A stretch of 64,000 bases of DNA from Anaerocolumna sp. AGMB13020. Its GTDB lineage: Bacteria > Bacillota > Clostridia > Lachnospirales > Lachnospiraceae. Position 1 is the first letter of the stretch. Each line of letters opens with the position of its first letter. A program made the position numbers and the translations under genes. Shown piece after piece: positions 61,283-64,000 of this stretch. A model generated the notes under the pieces. The model did no database searches. It was not told the origin of the DNA and saw only the letters and a list, made by a program, of their open reading frames with translations. The stretch is from NCBI RefSeq assembly GCF_033100115.1, contig NZ_CP136910.1, positions 1,488,001 to 1,552,000 of the forward strand, read 5' to 3'.

Positions 61283-63293
61283 ATTCTTTGGCTGACAAAT
61301 AGCGGAAGACCTTGCTTTTCCCAAGTGCCACCTTGCTTCCTGCCAGTTGTTCTATATAAATGTTGCACTCTTCTTCCGGATTATCTGAAATACTCACCTT
61401 CGTATCACTTATATATTCCGTTTCGTACTTTTTTCCGTTTACCACAACAGCACTGTATTCAGTAAAACCGGAACCGGTTATAATAAGCTTATCTCCCTGC
61501 CTGGTTACCTCGGTTATCTCAGGTTGTGTGATTCCCATACTCATATTCTTTACTTCATTGGGATTTTTTTTGTCAAATACATATTTCTTGCCATATAAAA
61601 GGTCATATTGGAGAAGCTTAAGTTCATCCTTATATTCTTTATCAGCTGAAGCTCTCTGATGAAACTGGGTCAGGATACCTTTATCCATTCCAAGTCTGTC
61701 CAGCACATATGCACTCAATTGATAAGCGGTAAGATCCTTATCCGCCTTATCAAGCATAAAATTACTCCACAGCACATATTCCGTCTGATGTCTGTCATTT
61801 ATAATGTCCTTCTGTTCCAGTGACAGAGGCGGCAGGTGGTCTCCGTAAAATACAACTACAGTAGGTTCCTCATAAGCCAAAAGCGCTTTTGTAAGGTCCC
61901 CAACAAACTGATCTGTCTCATTAAGCTGATTTACATAGTATTCCATACTATTGACATACGCTTCAAGTGAGGTATAAGCAGCCGTGGGATAAGGTGCCTC
62001 TGCTTCTGGTGTCACCTGAATCCTGTAGGGTACCTCCGGCTTGGTAACTGGATAGATTCCATGGGGCTGTACAGAAATCGTGTATATGTAATTCCTGGCA
62101 TCCTCCGCTTTCAGTGCCTTTAATATTTCACCTGTTAACACACTGTCCTTTGCCCAGCCAATCTGATTATAAGACAATCCGCTCATAAATTCGATGGAAT
62201 CAAAGTTATCAAAGCCAAGTCTGGGAAATACGTCCTTGCGGTCGTAAAAGGATGCGGAGTTGTTGTGAATTACATAACTGCGGTATCCTTCTCTGTTCAG
62301 GTTATAGGGAACACTTTCACAGGTTTCAGACTTAAGGATTGTTCTATAGGGATATTCACCGGTTCCAAAATACTCCATACTCATCCCCGTAATAACCTCA
62401 AATTCCGTATTGACTGTACCTGCACCATAAACAGGAACGGTCAGGAAACCGGAGGTACAGCTCTCTTTTAAAGCCGTAAAATTAGGCAGAGGATTCTCAG
62501 AAAAAGAATAGTGCTTCAAATAATTCACATCAAAGAAGGATTCCAGCTGCACCATAATAATATTAGGATTATCTCCCTGTACTTTATCCCCTGTATACAG
62601 TACATCAGAAGCCTTTGCTAATTCCTCTGTGATTTCCTCCATACGGCTTGCTGAGTAATCCGAAGGTTTATCAATACCTCTTTCAAAGATACTGTTGGTA
62701 AAGCAGTAGGTAAACCCATACTGAAAATAAGCATCGTGAAGATTATCAAATTCGTTTTGAAGTACTTTTGTCCTGGTAGCCGTATAGGTGATAACTCCAA
62801 GAAGTAAACCAGAAAAGACCAGGAGACTTATAGGAACTGCCAGTAATCTTTTCTGAGATTTGATTCTCTTCCACAGAAATACAATCAGAAAGATCACTGC
62901 CGGAACTAAGACTGCCAGTAGTAATATATTAAAGGTGTTCATATACATAGGCAGATTTTTTAAAGCTTCTTTCATCTGATAGAAATCCATGGCTGAAATG
63001 GGGGTGAGACGAAAACATTGTATGATCCTGTTGACTATTCCTAAAATGATCCAGGCTCCGGCAACAATAGAGAAAAAGAATCTTCTTTTTGCCGTAAAAA
63101 GTGTTACAGACAGCGTCAGCAGTATAATAGATAAATTTAAAAAGAATAAAAGTGGTTCCTGCCATAGAAAGATAAGGGCCTTAAAAAGGGATGCCCTGCT
63201 TAGGCATTCCAATATGATAGCTACTATAAATGCTGACAGCAGGGTACCTGCAAAATAATATACAAAATTTAACCTGATGGATTTTCTGTTCAT
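61281..63293 (-). CDS. LTA synthase family phosphoglycerol transferase
   Basis: 670 residues. Five N-terminal membrane helices (to ~165) then an extracellular sulfatase-fold domain: VQLESFFDV with the metal Glu, catalytic Thr in YGAGTVNTEFEVITG, HNNSASFYDR, YTISVQPHGIY and VVFYGDHLPP. The last ~90 residues are a beta-sandwich (IPT-like, ITEVTRQGDKLIITGSGFTEY). LtaS-type enzymes transfer glycerol phosphate from phosphatidylglycerol to glycolipids. ATG after CAGGAAG. A long terminator follows. Confidence 0.93.
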   Translation of the reverse strand: MNRKSIRLNFVYYFAGTLLSAFIVAIILECLSRASLFKALIFLWQEPLLFFLNLSIILLTLSVTLFTAKRRFFFSIVAGAWIILGIVNRIIQCFRLTPISAMDFYQMKEALKNLPMYMNTFNILLLAVLVPAVIFLIVFLWKRIKSQKRLLAVPISLLVFSGLLLGVITYTATRTKVLQNEFDNLHDAYFQYGFTYCFTNSIFERGIDKPSDYSASRMEEITEELAKASDVLYTGDKVQGDNPNIIMVQLESFFDVNYLKHYSFSENPLPNFTALKESCTSGFLTVPVYGAGTVNTEFEVITGMSMEYFGTGEYPYRTILKSETCESVPYNLNREGYRSYVIHNNSASFYDRKDVFPRLGFDNFDSIEFMSGLSYNQIGWAKDSVLTGEILKALKAEDARNYIYTISVQPHGIYPVTKPEVPYRIQVTPEAEAPYPTAAYTSLEAYVNSMEYYVNQLNETDQFVGDLTKALLAYEEPTVVVFYGDHLPPLSLEQKDIINDRHQTEYVLWSNFMLDKADKDLTAYQLSAYVLDRLGMDKGILTQFHQRASADKEYKDELKLLQYDLLYGKKYVFDKKNPNEVKNMSMGITQPEITEVTRQGDKLIITGSGFTEYSAVVVNGKKYETEYISDTKVSISDNPEEECNIYIEQLAGSKVALGKSKVFRYLSAKE

Positions 63294-63387
63294 TTCATTA
63301 ACTTCCTGTATTTAATATTACACTGCTTTGTATTTGTAATGGTAACTGACTAGCAAATTATACTTCTTATAGCTGTTTTGTCAAGCA

Positions 63388-63774
63388 TTATTTGCTTTTC
63401 TTTTTACTTAAGGCAAGCTCTTCATTTTCTTTTGCCCGATATCGCACAATCTCCTCTACCAGTTCGAATGGAATCGGCTTATCGTTAGGAAACTGAACGG
63501 CTCCTTTGGAACTTTTATAGTCCTTCATTTTGTCTTTAAATACACTGACGCCGCTCTCCCCTGGGTATAGACCAATATGGTTCTTAAAAACTGCAAAATG
63601 CACCAGATTACCATAGTGCTTAAAGGTTGGCATTCTCCAGCTTATGGCTTCCGTAACCTCAGGCACTGCTGAATGTATCAGTTCTCGCAGAGCAGTAAGC
63701 TTCTCCTGTATCTCTTGCGGATATAACATAATATATTCATCAATTGTTGTAAAATCCAGCTTCTTTTCTTCCAT
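63388..63774 (-). CDS. DUF1801 family protein (YdhG/frataxin-like iron chaperone fold)
   Basis: 128 residues. Typical features: TIDEYIMLYPQEIQEKLTALRELIH, VTEAISWRMPTFK, GNLVHFAVFKNHIGLYPG, KGAVQFPNDKPIPFELVEEIV, and a Lys-rich end. Members of this group have a frataxin-like fold and are often called iron chaperones; function is weakly known. ATG after CAGGAGGAC. Single gene between two others on the same strand. Confidence 0.92.
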   Translation of the reverse strand: MEEKKLDFTTIDEYIMLYPQEIQEKLTALRELIHSAVPEVTEAISWRMPTFKHYGNLVHFAVFKNHIGLYPGESGVSVFKDKMKDYKSSKGAVQFPNDKPIPFELVEEIVRYRAKENEELALSKKKSK

Positions 63775-63796
63775 TTTCCTGTCCTCCTGGTGTGTT

Positions 63797-64000
63797 TTAG
63801 TTCTCGTTTTTGTATTTTATCTTCTCTTCATACATTCTCTTGTCGGCGCTTTCTATGATATCCTCCAACTCCAGTTCCATACCGGAACTATAATAAGCCA
63901 TACCATGGCTGGCAGAAATATCAAAAGTACCAAGGTGCTCTGTTAGTTTCTTCCACAGCTTTTCTGACTGCGATAAGGATTTGTTTAAGAATACGATTAT
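63797..64000 (-). CDS. GGDEF-domain protein, partial (C-terminal end only)
   Basis: Only the last ~67 residues are visible before the right edge. Translation ends in ISASHGMAYYSSG, LEDIIESADKRMYEEK, the C-terminal strand and final helix of a GGDEF domain (ADKRMY is a family hallmark). The stop is TAA at 63797-63799. The N-terminal sensor and active site are beyond the window. Confidence 0.85.
   Translation of the reverse strand: MIVFLNKSLSQSEKLWKKLTEHLGTFDISASHGMAYYSSGMELELEDIIESADKRMYEEKIKYKNEN

Overview
The window looks like a chromosomal segment of a low-GC, Gram-positive anaerobe of the Clostridia, most likely a Lachnospiraceae-type organism (Anaerocolumna / Lachnoclostridium-like). The reasons are the AT-rich intergenic DNA, strong AGGAGG ribosome sites, a T-box in front of serS, families typical of that group (DUF4317, DUF6774-like, DUF4886, DUF2089, class 1 isoprenoid enzyme), an oxygen/NO-defence set built on Hcp and hemerythrins, and carbohydrate-active enzymes. 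This assignment is inference from gene content; no rRNA is present. I see no phage, integrase, transposase, tRNA or CRISPR array.

Layout. 1-1.5 kb: manganese homeostasis (a partial DtxR/MntR-type repressor with its own operator, and mntP behind a yybP-ykoY-type Mn riboswitch). 1.7-3.3 kb: hflX with a long leader holding a 13-codon ORF and an intrinsic terminator. 3.5-7.5 kb: a DUF6774-like protein with a Ser/Asp tail and a two-gene exporter-type ABC transporter. 7.5-8.7 kb: an XRE regulator whose end carries a textbook-looking -1 frameshift signal. 9-16.6 kb: acetyltransferase, DtxR-like regulator overlapping a GH36 alpha-galactosidase, a molbindin, a maa-type acetyltransferase, T-box/serS and a frameshifted EamA permease. 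17-25 kb: aspartate kinase, phosphodiesterase, LysR, a His-rich EamA transporter behind a metal-repressor-like operator, a ClpP paralogue coupled to an AraC-type regulator, a YgiD-type dioxygenase. 25-32.8 kb: an AadA-like nucleotidyltransferase, a large secreted GH87-type alpha-1,3-glucanase, DUF4317, CsaA, AzlCD. 32.8-42 kb: GntR/ABC operon, a nucleotidyltransferase-Nudix pair, a TIM-barrel isomerase, DUF4886, MarR, GNAT, polysaccharide deacetylase, purine nucleoside phosphorylase. 42.5-48.4 kb: a yvl-like envelope module, DegV, TetR, a class 1 isoprenoid enzyme and a truncated methyltransferase. 48.4-55 kb: an ABC-F protein with an attenuator-like leader, then the Hcp-DUF1858 / hemerythrin nitrosative-stress cluster containing a multi-hairpin intergenic element. 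55-64 kb: a two-component system with a lipoprotein, two GGDEF proteins (one partial), a membrane protein, an LTA-synthase-like enzyme and a DUF1801 protein.

Themes. Regulation by RNA is unusually visible: Mn riboswitch, T-box, two peptide-leader/terminator attenuators in front of ribosome-associated factors (HflX and ABC-F), an SD-sequestering inverted repeat, and a candidate programmed frameshift. Several unrelated short tandem repeats (14, 14, 15, 20, about 36 and 50 bp) lie between or at the ends of genes. The most interesting unexplained objects are the 52.7-52.9 kb branched-structure element, the XRE frameshift cassette, and the His-rich EamA transporter with its G/C-tract operator.
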